64,000 bases of DNA from Platerodrilus igneus. Its lineage: Eukaryota > Arthropoda > Insecta > Coleoptera > Lycidae. Where the stretch lies: NCBI GenBank assembly GCA_036346225.1, contig JARFIW010001750.1, forward strand, positions 310,001 to 374,000, written 5' to 3'. Made by a program: the position numbers and the translations under genes. The notes under the pieces are model-generated. The model was not told the DNA's origin and made no database searches. It saw nothing but the letters and a program-made list of their open reading frames with translations. The number at the start of each line of letters is the position of its first letter. Positions within the stretch are counted from its first letter, which is position 1. Of the stretch, positions 22,665 to 32,739 are shown piece by piece.

Positions 22665-22910
22665 ACGATAGTTTTCTTCGACTAAGCACTTTTTAGCTCC
22701 AGGCACAGATCTTATTCTCGACACCCCGATCAGGGTACTAGACCCTCCACCCCACGACCGCCGCCGAACTTGCAAAAAAAATTGCACATCTAGTAACAGT
22801 CTTAAATAACATTATCATCTAAAATTTGAACAATAGTTTTTTTCGACTAATCATTTTTTAGCTTACGGGAGCATGGATTGCACCCTCGGCACCCTGATCT
22901 AAACTGTCAC
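22665..22910 (+). repeat. Two-copy tandem duplication, about 165 bp period
   Basis: GATAGTTTTCTTCGACTAAG, TTTTTAGCTCCAGGCAC, ACACCCCGATCAGGGTA near 22670-22740 recurs diverged at 22837-22905 (CAATAGTTTTTTTCGACTAA, TTTTTTAGCTTACGGGAGC, GGCACCCTGATCTAAAC). The TTTTCTTCGACTA core also occurs twice in the 6.6-7.9 kb repeats. Confidence 0.7.
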
Positions 22911-23085
22911 CACAACAACCACCACCACCACAACCACCACCACCACCACAACAACCACCACCACAACAACTACCACCACCACCACAACCACCCCACCACC
23001 AAAACAACCACCCCCACAACCACCACCACCACCACCACAACCACCACAACCACCACCACCACAACCACCATCACAACCATCATAC
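22903..23085 (+). repeat. ACC/AAC triplet microsatellite
   Basis: About 175 bp of mixed CAC, AAC and ACC triplets. It yields His/Asn/Thr-rich or Trp/Gly-rich frames on the two strands, which are not genes. It ends at the left end of the first palindrome. Confidence 0.95.
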
Positions 23086-23087
23086 AG

Positions 23088-23335
23088 GTAAAATCACCAC
23101 AACGCAGTGCTTTCGGCTACCTATTTTCAGCTACTTTTCCAAGGTCGTAGTGACGTCATAGCCTTTTATAAATAAAAAACAATGTAATACTACTTTTAAA
23201 TTTTGTTATGTATAATGTCAGAATAAAAATTTTAGAATAGTATTACATTGTTCTTTATTTATAAAAGGCTATGACGTCACCATGACCTTGAAAAAGTAGC
23301 TGAGAATAATGAAAGCACTCGTTGTGGTGATTCTA
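23088..23335. repeat. Long palindrome (fold-back MITE-like), copy 1
   Basis: Left arm AGGTAAAATCACCACAACGC, AGTGACGTCATAGCC, AACAATGTAATACTA; right arm TAGTATTACATTGTTC, GGCTATGACGTCACC, CGTTGTGGTGATTC. The arms are about 105 bp and nearly perfect inverse copies around a loop of about 45 bp (TTTTGTTATGTATAATGTCAG). The ends read TA(C/T)AGGTAAAATCA. The right arm lacks the GGTAGCCGAAA segment present in copy 2. No coding capacity. Confidence 0.9.
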
Positions 23336-23339
23336 TATA

Positions 23340-23626
23340 GGGGTCATAAAATATTTGCAGTTAAATTAGTAAATCATACATTGTCCAACTGTTTAAGAAG
23401 TATAGAAGATGCTCGTCGTAAGACCGTAGTTTACAATGTAAGGAATAAACGAATTATCCAGCTTAGTTCTCCTATTGAAAAATCTGATCCTGTAACCAAA
23501 CAGTACATGGATGAAAAACTTTATAAACTTGTATCCGATGTAAAAGCATTTGTACAGTTATTTATGAATTTGCATACCACATCTGCAACAAACGATCAAG
23601 AACTCAGTCTTGCACTTTCATATAGG
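23340..23626 (+). CDS. Unrecognised ORF between two palindromes, fibre/coiled-coil-like
   Basis: The formal ORF starts at 23309 inside palindrome 1 and ends at 23629 inside palindrome 2, so both termini are element sequence; the real coding remnant is about 95 codons. It reads IFAVKLVNHTLSNCLRSIED, VVYNVRNKRIIQLSSPIEK, SDPVTKQYMDEKLYKLVSDV and LFMNLHTTSATNDQ. The block R-I-x-L-x-x-P-x-x-x-x-D-x-V-T-K-x-Y-x-D-E-K is the kind found at the neck of phage and virus fibre-like proteins, but this is a pattern resemblance only. Its next neighbour, beyond palindrome 2, is a pPolB fragment on the other strand, suggesting both belonged to one virus-like element. Confidence 0.4.
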
Positions 23627-23884
23627 TAAAATCACCACAACGCATTGCTTTCGGCTACCTATTTTCAGCTACTTTTCCAAGATCGTGGTGACTTCATAGC
23701 TTTTTATAAATAGAAAACAATGTAATACTATTTTTAAATTTTGTTATGTATAATGTCAGGATAAAAGTTTTAGAATAGTATTACATTGTTCTTTATTTAT
23801 AAAAGGCTATGACGTCAGCACGACCCTGGAAAAGTAACTGTGAATAGGTAGCCGAAATCACTGCGTTGTGATGATTTTACCTAT
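23620..23884. repeat. Long palindrome (fold-back MITE-like), copy 2
   Basis: Ends TATATAGGTAAAATCACCAC at left and GTGATGATTTTACCTATAT at right; arms about 110 bp around a short loop, each containing GCTTTCGGCTACCTATTTTC or its inverse. It matches copy 1 throughout. The right end cuts exactly into the pPolB fragment (copy B), whose reading HVNLLMIH stops there. Confidence 0.9.
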
Positions 23885-24479
23885 ATGAATCATCAAGAGA
23901 TTAACATGTTTGTTTTTTTCTATTATCCGATATGCACAAGGGAACTATTGTAAATTTTTTATTGTTTAGTTTAAGAGTGTATATATTAACTGAAATATTA
24001 TTCTGAGATTCAAAATTTGTAAATTGGTTTATAGTCATCGGAAACTGGGCCCCTTTTAAGTTTAATATGGATGAATAATGAGGATATTTATAGAGCCTTT
24101 GAGGATCACGAGCGACGGGGTAAAGTGCAGATACTATAGACCATGCAAAACATGCCTGATCATTATTCCTTAAGTTAATACCCGCCTGTTTACGTTGTAT
24201 TTGAGGTGGCAGCTCAAAATACGATGAACCCCGCATAAGATTGTAATTATTTATATTAATACCTAAATTATAAATACTTTTCAATGTCCAGCCACTATCA
24301 CGTTCCTGGAAGTCTTCTATTTCCGTTGTTATTGATTCTGTAATGTTAGTATCAAACCACTTGTCCAGATCCGTGTTCTTAAATATTGCGACGTTAGATG
24401 TTGTGAAGTATTTATACTCCCGTTTAACTTGAGAACCAGAAGTAATCTGAAATTCGCCGCAAAATGAAGAGTTTTTCAC
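23885..24479 (-). pseudogene. pPolB copy B: N-terminal/middle fragment
   Basis: 192 codons are open on minus. Visible blocks: YKYFTTSNVAIFKNTDLDKW, EDFQERDSGWTLKSI, GININNYNLMRGSSYFELPP, NNDQACFAWSIVSALYPVA, YPHYSSILNLKGAQFPM and QNNISVNIYTLKL. All are colinear with copies C and D and belong to the region before the exonuclease domain in Polinton-type pPolB genes. This copy retains CGG at the Arg codon that is TGA in copy D and CAA in copy C. It is truncated at 24479 and by palindrome 2 at 23884; no polymerase motif survives. Confidence 0.8.
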
Positions 24480-24887
24480 AAATAGACTTTACATGCTTTA
24501 TAGCATCGTGTAATCTACGCATTCCAACCCTTCTTCAACCTGTTCAATACTATGATGGTGTTGCACCAACCCAAGGAGGACGGCAATATTTTTTATTAGT
24601 TCCAAGAAACGATTCATTTTGGCAGCCCAACGTTCTGCAACAAGTAACACACGATCAACTTTTTACACTTAATAAAGACTTGTATGTTTTAAAGATAGAT
24701 TTGTCTATCCCAAGGATGAATAGGAACTGATGCTCCGCTCGATAGGAGCGGTTTATATACCCGCGGACGAGTCCATTTGGGGGGGGGGGTTGGCAGAGCA
24801 TGGAGGGGTTGATTGTGGATCGGACTGCCCTGAATTCCTATATAAAATGGTTAAGCAAAAGTCACATGAACCTTGAATGTAGAATCG

Positions 24888-25018
24888 CCCGGGGTAAATG
24901 ACCTTTGTATCTGGCAAAAATAACCAGAACGGACCTTAGAATTTCCCATGTTAAATCCCGTAAGAAAACCAGTTTTTTGCGCTCGTACGAAGGTAGCTTA
25001 CCCACTATTATTAAGTAA
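24888..25018 (-). repeat. Inverted repeat arm 2
   Basis: TGACCTTTGTATCTGGCAAA, ACCAGAACGGACCTTAGAAT, TCCCATGTTAAATCCCGTAA and CTCGTACGAAGGTAGCTTAC are the inverse of arm 1 at 22440-22632, without its internal duplication. The two arms enclose the triplet repeat, both palindromes and pPolB copy B (about 2.3 kb). Confidence 0.85.
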
Positions 25019-25639
25019 TACTCTTTGTATGTATCACCGTCCATCGTCCTCAAACAAGGACAGCTACATTTCCAAAACTAGCTAGAGAAAAAATAACTTA
25101 AATGCATTTTAATTAATTCGAAAGTGTTAAAACCGAAATTAAAGGTTTTTACGTAAAAGTTCCAAAACTAAATAAATCGAGCGCTAATCGGTTAGATAAG
25201 ATATGCCGGCAGCTTTGGTGTTGTTCACTCTGCCTGCAAATGGTAATGCGTTTTTAATATTAGAGGAAATAAGGTAATGCAGTACATATTCAGTTATTAC
25301 TACCTGCATACCTTATCTATTTTCTTTGTTAAGAGTACTTCGTCTGTTACAACCTCTCTGTCTTTTAGGAATTGCTCTAGATTTCTCTACATTTTTGCAC
25401 TGGATAGGATACTTCGCCACTGACAACCAAATTAAGATTACTAGCTCCAAGTCTGCCGCTGATGCCATTCACAAACACACCCCACAAATATTTCTTACTT
25501 TTCTCTATATTGCTTGGCAATATCAGCGCCTAATCAAATCCTGAAACTCAAGATCTGGTATTTATAGCAGCCTTACCAACATTTATGTTCTAGTAGTCTG
25601 TATAGGTGTTGTAACGAGATACCAAGTACCTAGATTAAA

Positions 25640-25725
25640 ATTTCGAGGTATAAGTCGAAATTTTATGCAAAAATTTCGACACGAAATTATAAAATTTCGA
25701 GACAACTCGAAATTTTAGAATAGTT
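25640..25725. repeat. Cluster of alternating AAATTTCGA / TCGAAATTT motifs
   Basis: Six copies of CGAAATTT or its inverse AAATTTCG occur in about 80 bp, in alternating orientation (AAAATTTCGAGG, AGTCGAAATTTTATG, AAAAATTTCGACACG, CACGAAATTATAAAATTTCG, ACTCGAAATTTTAG). Adjacent units can pair, giving a chain of short hairpins. No gene is near enough to suggest a role. Confidence 0.8.
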
Positions 25726-25729
25726 CAGT

Positions 25730-27145
25730 GGTTCAGTTTTTTTTTTAATTTAGTGGTCCTTCTACGCCTTAGTACTTTCGTAGAATTCAGATAGGTTTCT
25801 TTTTTTTCGATCATTAATATAAATGGGGCAACAAAAATCCTTAAAAAAATGTCAATCCAGTTTCAACATATATTTTTCTATTAAAATCTCGCCAACAATT
25901 CTTTAGTGATGGGATTTTTTCATAATATTGTAATAAAAGATATAAATTTTATACCAAGCATAGTTACAGATAACATATCGTCGCCATGACGACGGTAAAA
26001 GGAATATATGCGTACGTACTTCATGGAAAATGGAATTCAGATCGCTATTATCAAATTACGTTCAGGGATCCCCGAAATTAAGAAGTCCTCAGGCTTTCCA
26101 TTCGGAATATTTGCGTAACTGATACTTCAACGTTAAATACAGCATTTTCATTTTTTGATAAAAGCTCAGAGCAAAAATGCAGATATAGTCGCGATACTTT
26201 AAATTAAATATTGAGTTCTAAATATTTATACAAAATCTAATTCGTATTATATAAGTGGGACTTTAAATTGGTTAAAAATATACAACCTCTTTCTGTTAAA
26301 TAATTAGATCACGTAATCAGATATATTTCTCTAACTAGAGTAAAATTTGAAAACAAATCCGAACTTAATTAGACACGTACTTTACGGAGAACGCTAATAA
26401 CACCCTTACGATGCTGTTGTTTGAACTCGAATCAAATTATTCAACGAGGCTGTAGTGTTTTGGCACAGCTATAGGAATGGTAGAAAACAAATTCGAGTAG
26501 GCTGGTTAATTTCAAATTTAATAATTTAATTAGTGACGTTACAAATGAAGATTTGTAACACATTAACTTCGTAAATGTAAGAAAATAATTAATTATTTGC
26601 AAAATTCTCGTGCATAACAATTTAATCTTTAACGTCGTGTAATTCGAAGCAATTAGCAAATTAAAATTTGAACTTATATTACAACTAAGAAACGTCGTAC
26701 CAAGTTAAAGATCAGAAAAATTATACAAATGTTTCATTTATAAATCACGAGATAGCAACTGATACATTTGTATCGCCCAGTTTCGTGTTTTCCTAATATT
26801 ATACTAGTTCAACTAAAAAGTGTTTCATAAAATACGCAGTTTGAAATTTTGCAAAATTTTCTTACGTTTTTTGCATTCACAAACCTTAATTCAATAATTT
26901 ATCATAGGGGATTTTCAATCCTAAATTAGAAGTTTAGATGAACAATAGCCATAATACAAGGAGCGAATATTTTACTCAACCATAACTACCTAAATTAACC
27001 AAGGTAAGAATGATTTATTTATCGAGTTGTTTTGTTTATTTGCTATGGTAAAATTTGTGTATTAATATTATGTTCTGTGTATAGCCACGTTTTGAACTAA
27101 AGTACGTTTACCAGTAACTGCCATTTAGCTGTAATAATTTTTTCA
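25730..27145. other. No recognisable feature
   Basis: AT-rich sequence, closed in all frames, with no repeat shared with the rest of the window that I could see. Confidence 0.5.
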
Positions 27146-27149
27146 TAAG

Positions 27150-27192
27150 TTAGAGCTAGCTCAGCCGGTGGAGCATGCGACTCTTAATTTCA
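27150..27192 (+). other. 5' half of a tRNA-Lys(CUU)-like sequence
   Basis: AGCTAGCTCAGCCGGTGGAG followed by CATGCGACTCTTAATTTC has the A box/D arm and the anticodon arm of a tRNA-Lys with anticodon CTT in a GACTCTTAAT loop. The 3' half (T arm, acceptor) is absent: after the anticodon stem the sequence becomes SINE body (CACACACAGGACCTCC). It is therefore a tRNA fragment, not a functional tRNA gene. Confidence 0.6.
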
Positions 27193-27194
27193 CT

Positions 27195-27330
27195 CACACA
27201 CAGGACCTCCATTTTACCGTGAATAATGCTCGCCTAACATTTTCAAGCGGTCCGTGTCGAGAATCGAACTCGGGACTTTGAAATTAGTAGTCATGTGCGA
27301 ACCTATCTATCCACGGAGCCGCTTCATGCA
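27195..27330 (-). mobile_element. tRNA-derived SINE, partial copy
   Basis: The head lies at the high-coordinate end (minus orientation): CCACGGAGCCGC on plus is the inverse of the tRNA-like 5' end, and GAGAATCGAACTCGGGAC is the inverse of the B box (GGTTCGAATCC-type). Body AAAATGTTAGGCGAGCATT follows. Only the head-proximal half is present. Confidence 0.75.
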
Positions 27331-27611
27331 CCAACTCCCAGCCCCTACATCTGATTTTCGCACGCCCCACCAGAAGGTACTACATTGGCCAAGAAGCGAT
27401 TTTATTTTTACCCAGAAATTTTGGGATTTTTGCCCAACCTATGCTATTCCAGCAAGGTAAAGAACTTTAACGTGCGTGACGACACTCATACACGCTACCT
27501 ACATTTTACCTTTCATCCGAACGAGGGTGTACTATTGTGAAAAATATTTTCCTAACATTTTTCAAGCGGTCCGTGCCGGGAACCGAACCCGGAACTTTGG
27601 GATCAACAGTT
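27331..27611 (-). mobile_element. tRNA-derived SINE, split by a gypsy element (part 1)
   Basis: Body and most of the head of a SINE: CCACCAGAAGGTACTACATT, GGCCAAGAAGCGATTTTATT, ATCCGAACGAGGGTGTACTA, CCTAACATTTTTCAAGCGG and GGGAACCGAACCCGGAACTT (inverse B box). The gypsy LTR begins at 27612 in the tRNA-like head; the missing head end is at 39025-39085. Confidence 0.85.
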
Positions 27612-28860
27612 TGTAACCTGCGGTTTTTATCTTTGTAAATACAAATTAACCATCTCGCATATTTTCATTTGAAAATCCATATTTTAGAAAGGTAAGAAAA
27701 TTACATTCTAATTCTCAAGGGGAAAACCAAGGGTTGGTAGTTTTAAATTAGTTTAGCGTATTCTTAGTAAGTCCGGTTGTCGAAACCCCATCAGGTATAT
27801 GAATCATTTTAAAGAATCCACATTTAAGCAGTCGTTCTATTCATGTATATTCGTTCCTTAACAACCCGTTTTGTATAGACAAGCTTTGACGTTCACATTC
27901 CTGCTACAGCAGATGTTAGGTGCTTTCAAGAATTAGCCGCAAGGGACAAAGCATGTATCACGTGCCTGCTTCATGGTACAGGCATGATATTGTACACTAG
28001 CGTTAGTTGGCAACACCGTTCATTTACTAGAAGAGTAAAGGGATGATCTGAAATGGTGAATAAAAATTATGCGACGAGCAGTGTTCGTTGGGTACTGAAA
28101 GATATAACATGTGAAGGCTCGGTGGTTGCTCAAGAGACGCGAAGTGAAACTAAGTCACGCGCGCGACTAACTTAGTAATGCGTGTCGAAGGTCAGTTTTC
28201 TTTGAACGCAATTAACACTCTTCAATAGTTTTGGAGGATTTGTGGCGCGTGACAAAGTAGGTTTTGTTATAACCGGAACGATCCTATTTTATTTTATATA
28301 AGACAGATGAGATAATTCGTGGAGAGCCGCCGAAGCCATATAGTGTAAACCCCGACCCAACCAACACTGACTTAGTAAATACGAAATTAGTTTTACGTTT
28401 AGTTTAATGTTTTAGTTAGTAGTGAGTTTTGAGTGAGCTTAGATTGTTTTATAAAGGTGGTCGTGATTAGTGACTGATCCAATTAGAAATTATTAGTGGG
28501 ATGAACATATTCTTCGTGTGATCGTATCCAAATTTAGTTTTCCGCACATATCACTGACTTCATTGCTGAATTAAAAAGAGCCGCTTGCTGATGTCGCTAT
28601 CCTGGAACTTCGACGCACCAACCAAAAACATCAGAGGAACCGCGGGCTGAATTCCTGTGGTAGCTATACCAGTAAACTGTGAGTAATTTGTTTTATTTAA
28701 ATACCAAACTGTTTATACATTGTTCGACGTTACTTCTTGTAGCGTATGAAATGAAATTTTAAATTTACGCCTTGATTTAATTTCAATTATCTAGTTAGTA
28801 GTGTATAATTCGATTAGCGCGAGGGTCCTCTAGGGCATAAGTTAAGAATTTGCTCGATGT

Positions 28861-28912
<52 letters not shown>

Positions 28913-29589
28913 CCATACTGTTGACCGTAATTAAATCCAAGATAGTCATTTAATAAATAAGATATTAAGGAGAAGTGACTTATTAATAAATTAACGCATG
29001 TGAGTGCTTAAATCAGAAGAACCGTGCTTTGCATAATTTCTGTATAGTTATAATTAATCCATGAAACTAAATTTTGACAAGTCATATTTATTTGTTAACA
29101 GGAATTCAGTTACCTTATTTTTATATAGATAGTTTTGTGGAAACCTTAGTTACCTAAGGAATTTATAGGTAAGACCGACTCACTACCTTAGATATTTCAA
29201 CCGGAAGTAGAGTGCATATAAAGTACGAAGACCGGGAACTGCAATCAGCTTGGCACAATTGTGGAATTAGACATTTTCACGGCCAGGTAGAACTTATCCG
29301 GGTTCTTGTCTGAAGAAGTCGAGTTTTCCCTCATCTTGTAGGCTTCCCTGAAGGACTAGGAATCCGTGCCATTTTAGGCGGAACTCGAATAAGATAAGGG
29401 TGGTGCCCTCATATTACCCTGACCTAAGACTAACGGCAATATAATATTATTTCCAATCCCCTCCCCTTCGACCCACGCCCATCGCGACTAGCCAGCCGAG
29501 CCGCGGTATAGTTTACTCCTAGGAGCAGACTTACCTCGTTTGTTCATGCCCTCCCCCTTTCCAACTTTATGACAATTTGGCATGTAACA
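27612..29589 (+). repeat. 5' LTR of the gypsy element, 1978 bp
   Basis: It matches 34913-36170 plus 38291-39020 almost base for base. It contains a (TA)n microsatellite at about 28862-28908, the site at which the 3' copy carries its insertion. Confidence 0.95.
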
Positions 29590-29592
29590 AAA

Positions 29593-29606
29593 TGGCGCCC
29601 AACATC
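29593..29606 (+). promoter_or_regulatory. Primer-binding site, tRNA-Lys type
   Basis: TGGCGCCCAACATC lies 3 bp after the 5' LTR. TGGCGCCCAAC is the usual complement of a tRNA-Lys 3' end in this retroelement group. A second, weaker PBS-like string (TTGGCGACCAAATTC) lies at about 29743. Confidence 0.75.
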
Positions 29607-30014
29607 TAAAATTTTTGTTATACTAGTTTATATTTAACTAAATGGCAAATGTATTTAATTTTTTTTCGTATTGACGCCTGACGGCAAAGTATTTTGTCGG
29701 TTTTTTTTGTTTTTTTTTTTGTAGTATTATCACCCTAACAAATTGGCGACCAAATTCTCATTTTCTGTTTTGGTATTTTTTGTGATAGAATAGGTCACCG
29801 TTGCAGAGAATTTTTTGTAAAAAGGAGAACTTTTGTTTAATTTTTGGGGGTTGATTATTTATAGTGACATTTTCCCGATTGTGTCTATATTTAAAAGTGT
29901 GAAGGTGGTTAGTAAGCATTGGAAGTTATTTTGGGGAAGATTTTCTTTTGTGGAAAAGTTTTATTTTGAGACATTTTACTACGTTTTGGTAGGATTTAAA
30001 AGAAAATTTTTAAG

Positions 30015-31175
30015 ATGGATTATGATATTTGTGTTGAAAGATTACTCAAGCACGAACTACAGTATGAGGCAGAAGTGAGAGGAATTTCTTCACAGGATTT
30101 AACTGTGCAACAATTACGTAAAACATTACGCCCATTATTAAAAACAAAGTTTGATTCTAGTAAAAATGATTTTGAGTATCCGTTTGACTTTGAGGATGAC
30201 GTTCTGGCGCTAAAAAATGGTTTTGTAACAATAAAAGAAGCTATAAGCCAATTAAATGAAATAAATTTGGACGCTAACCAACAAAAAATAGAAACAAAAA
30301 TCGCGCATGCCACATTCAGACTAAAAAATTCAGTTCCTTTGGAGGATACCGATGAAGAAATTCGCGAAAATCTAATAATTCAGTTAGACGAAATAAAATG
30401 TTTTTATGAAACTACTTGTCAAAAAATTATAGTAATTAAAGCAAATACTCCTAGAAAATTAATGATGAATAAACCGGTAGTAAAAGGAAATTTTGATGAA
30501 TTAGAATTAGCCGAAAAATTAAAGTTGGAAGATACTAGTGATAAAAAAATAGAAAAAGAACCTGATAGTAAACCCATATTACACTCCGAACAGAAAAATA
30601 CTGTAAGTAGCCCTGTTTTTTATAAAAGTGTACCGGTAACGAAATGGAATTTGAAATATTCTGGCGAAAGTTCGTTGAATGCATTTTTAGAAAGGGTAGA
30701 CGAGTTAAAAGCAGCGCGTAATATTTCAGACGAACAATTGTTTATGGAAGCATGCGATTTATTTGAAGGCAAAGCGTTAATTTTTTTCCGAGCAAATAAA
30801 AATTTAGTGAATAATTGGTCTTCTTTAAAAGAATCCTTAAGAGACGAATTTTTACCGGTAAATTATGATGAGAGATTAATGAACGAAATAAATAATAGGA
30901 CCCAAGGCGAATCGGAAACAATCGGAATTTATGTGGCAATTATGATCAATCTATTTACAAGACTTGTAGAACCACTGTCACTAGAAAAACAATTAAAATT
31001 TTACGTAAAAACATTTTACCTTTTACCAAACCCAATTAAGTTTAATCGAAATACAGTCTATTCAGGAATTAATAAAATATTGCAAAAAATTAGAAGAACG
31101 AAAAATTTATATTCAAGATTTTGTTCCACCCTCAAAGAAACCAACGAATTTAGAAACAGATCTGGCTTACAATAA
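30015..31175 (+). pseudogene. gag: gypsy gag, N-terminal and capsid part (386 codons)
   Basis: Start MDYDICVERLLKHELQ. A charged N-terminal half is followed by a capsid-like region: VTKWNLKYSGESSLNAFLER, NNWSSLKESLRDEFLPV and a MNEINNRTQGESETIGIYV block, the Retrotrans_gag signature (W-x-x-L-K-x-x-F then R-x-Q-G-x-x-E). Near 31085 the frame shifts: the expected continuation (EERKIYIQDFVPPSKKPTN) runs in another frame, so the last ~30 codons of this ORF are out of frame. It acts as the structural protein of the cytoplasmic virus-like particle. Confidence 0.85.
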
Positions 31176-31219
31176 TAATCCTTCAACTAGTTCGACTTCG
31201 GTCCCAAAATTAATAAAAT

Positions 31220-31909
31220 GTGTACTCTATACAAACTCCCGTAAATCAAAATCCAAACTATTCAAATTCAGGTCCGCGTTGTTGGAATTGTAGAGGCATC
31301 GATCATGTTCAGGCGCATTGTAAAGAACCACGTCGTGTTGGTTACTGTTATAAATGCGGTTTAGACAATACAACTTTTCGTTCTTGCCCTCGTTGTAACA
31401 GAAAATGCAGGAAACTTCCACGCGAGACGCTAAACGGTCGTATCGTGTCTCGTATATATTATAACTCGACCAAATATATTTCTGATTTAATTAGTGAAAA
31501 GAAACTGAAATTTAGGAAAAATAAGTTAATGTTAGATTATGTGATGGAACAATCAGAGGACGACAAACGTCCCTATGTAACAGTAAATATTTTAGGTTTA
31601 GAATTGTTAGGTCTTTTGGATTCAGGCGCGAATACAACTATTTTAGGACAAGAAGGATGGGAAAAATTTTCTACACTAAATTTATATATCGATAAAAAGC
31701 AGGCGCCGATCTGTAACGTCGCTGACGGAAATCAACTGCAGAGTTTAGGCACTGTTCGTTTGCCGATTAGGTTAAAAGAGAGATTAATAATATTAGACGT
31801 ATTAATTGTGCCAGAGGTGAAACATGCCTTAATTTTGGGCATTGATTTTGGAAATAAATTCAAATTATACCGGATATTTTCAAAGGAGAGTTTACTTTTT
31901 CTAATTTAG
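31220..31909 (+). pseudogene. gypsy nucleocapsid zinc knuckles and aspartic protease
   Basis: CWNCRGIDHVQAHC is a canonical CX2CX4HX4C knuckle. The second, CYKCGLDNTTFRSC, has Thr in place of the His ligand. The protease follows: LELLGLLDSGANTTILGQ with the DSG active triad, VADGNQLQSLG flap region and LILGIDFGNKF. The frame begins at a GTG after a shift in the gag/linker region and ends at 31909 where a 1-nt loss near 31875 throws it out of the RT frame. The protease processes Gag-Pol. Confidence 0.85.
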
Positions 31910-31914
31910 CTTCA

Positions 31915-32739
31915 TTGTCAGTAACTCAAGAACCGATTCTGCATTCAAAATTTGATCTGGTACTAGAACAACGCGAAATTTTAGAATCACTTGTCAACAC
32001 ACATTTTAAAAATTCAAAAACTTTTGGAGTAACTGATTTGGTTCAACACAATATTAAAGTTTCAAGCGACCCTATTAAGCAACGACACTATCCTGTTTCC
32101 CCGGCCATACAAAAACAGATTGACATAGAATTAGATAAAATGTTAGAACTGGGTGTGGTAGAAAAAAGCCATAGCGCATGGTCTAACCCGATTTTATTAG
32201 TGAAGAAGAAGGAACCAGGTTCATACAGGTTTTGTGTGGATTTCCGAAAATTGAACAAGGTTACCGAACGTGACGCTTACCCGCTACCGTATGTGTCATC
32301 AATATTAGATAAACTTAGAGATGCGAAATTTATATCCACACTCGACATCAAATCCGCATATTGGCAAATTCCGTTAACCGCAAATTCAAAGCAGTATACC
32401 GCATTTACCGTTCCCAATAGAGGTCTGTATCAATTTTCCAGACTCCCTTTCGGTTTACATAATGCTCCGGCAACGTGGCAGAGGTTGATTGATCGCGTCT
32501 TAGGTCCAGAGTTGGAACCGTTTGTTTTTTCATATTTAGATGATGTAATTATTTGCACAAAGTCCTTTGAGGAACACATCACAATTTTACGAGAAGTTTT
32601 AAAACGTTTGGAAGAAGCAGGGTTGACTCTGAGTCGTGAGAAATGCCACTTTTGTAAGAGTGAGCGTAAATATTTAGGGTACGTAATTAATTCTAAAGGG
32701 TTACTTGTGGATCCCGAAAAAAGTCCAAGCAATTGTTGA
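31915..32739 (+). pseudogene. pol: gypsy reverse transcriptase
   Basis: All RT blocks are visible: KSHSAWSNPILLVKKKEPG, RFCVDFRKLNKVTERDAYPL, FISTLDIKSAYWQIPL (motif A Asp), YQFSRLPFGLHNAPATWQR, FSYLDDVIICTKSFEEH (YLDD box) and CHFCKSERKYLGYVI. The ORF closes at 32739 because a run of six A at 32716-32721 (five expected) shifts the frame; the sequence continues in the ORF starting 32705. It copies the element RNA into cDNA. Key catalytic residues are intact. Confidence 0.92.

Noticed and set aside
22399..22685. Four overlapping ORFs of 63-95 codons
   Set aside because: They arise from the duplicated inverted-repeat arm and share no domain.
22903..23085. Possible CRISPR-like or regulatory repeat array
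   Set aside because: Units are irregular triplets without spacers, in a eukaryotic context; it is a microsatellite.
22858..23150. His/Asn/Thr-rich and Trp/Gly-rich ORFs on the two strands
   Set aside because: Both are translations of an ACC/AAC triplet microsatellite.
24464..24730. Plus-strand 88-codon ORF after pPolB copy B
   Set aside because: It overlaps the polymerase fragment in antisense and shows no recognisable motif or conserved block; a competing minus reading of the same stretch looks equally plausible.
27230..27330. Intact tRNA gene on minus
   Set aside because: The A and B boxes belong to a SINE head: acceptor and anticodon arms do not pair properly and SINE body follows.
29833..30078. 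81-codon ORF before gypsy gag
   Set aside because: It overlaps the gag start in another frame, is rich in Phe/Trp from T-rich leader sequence, and has no known counterpart.
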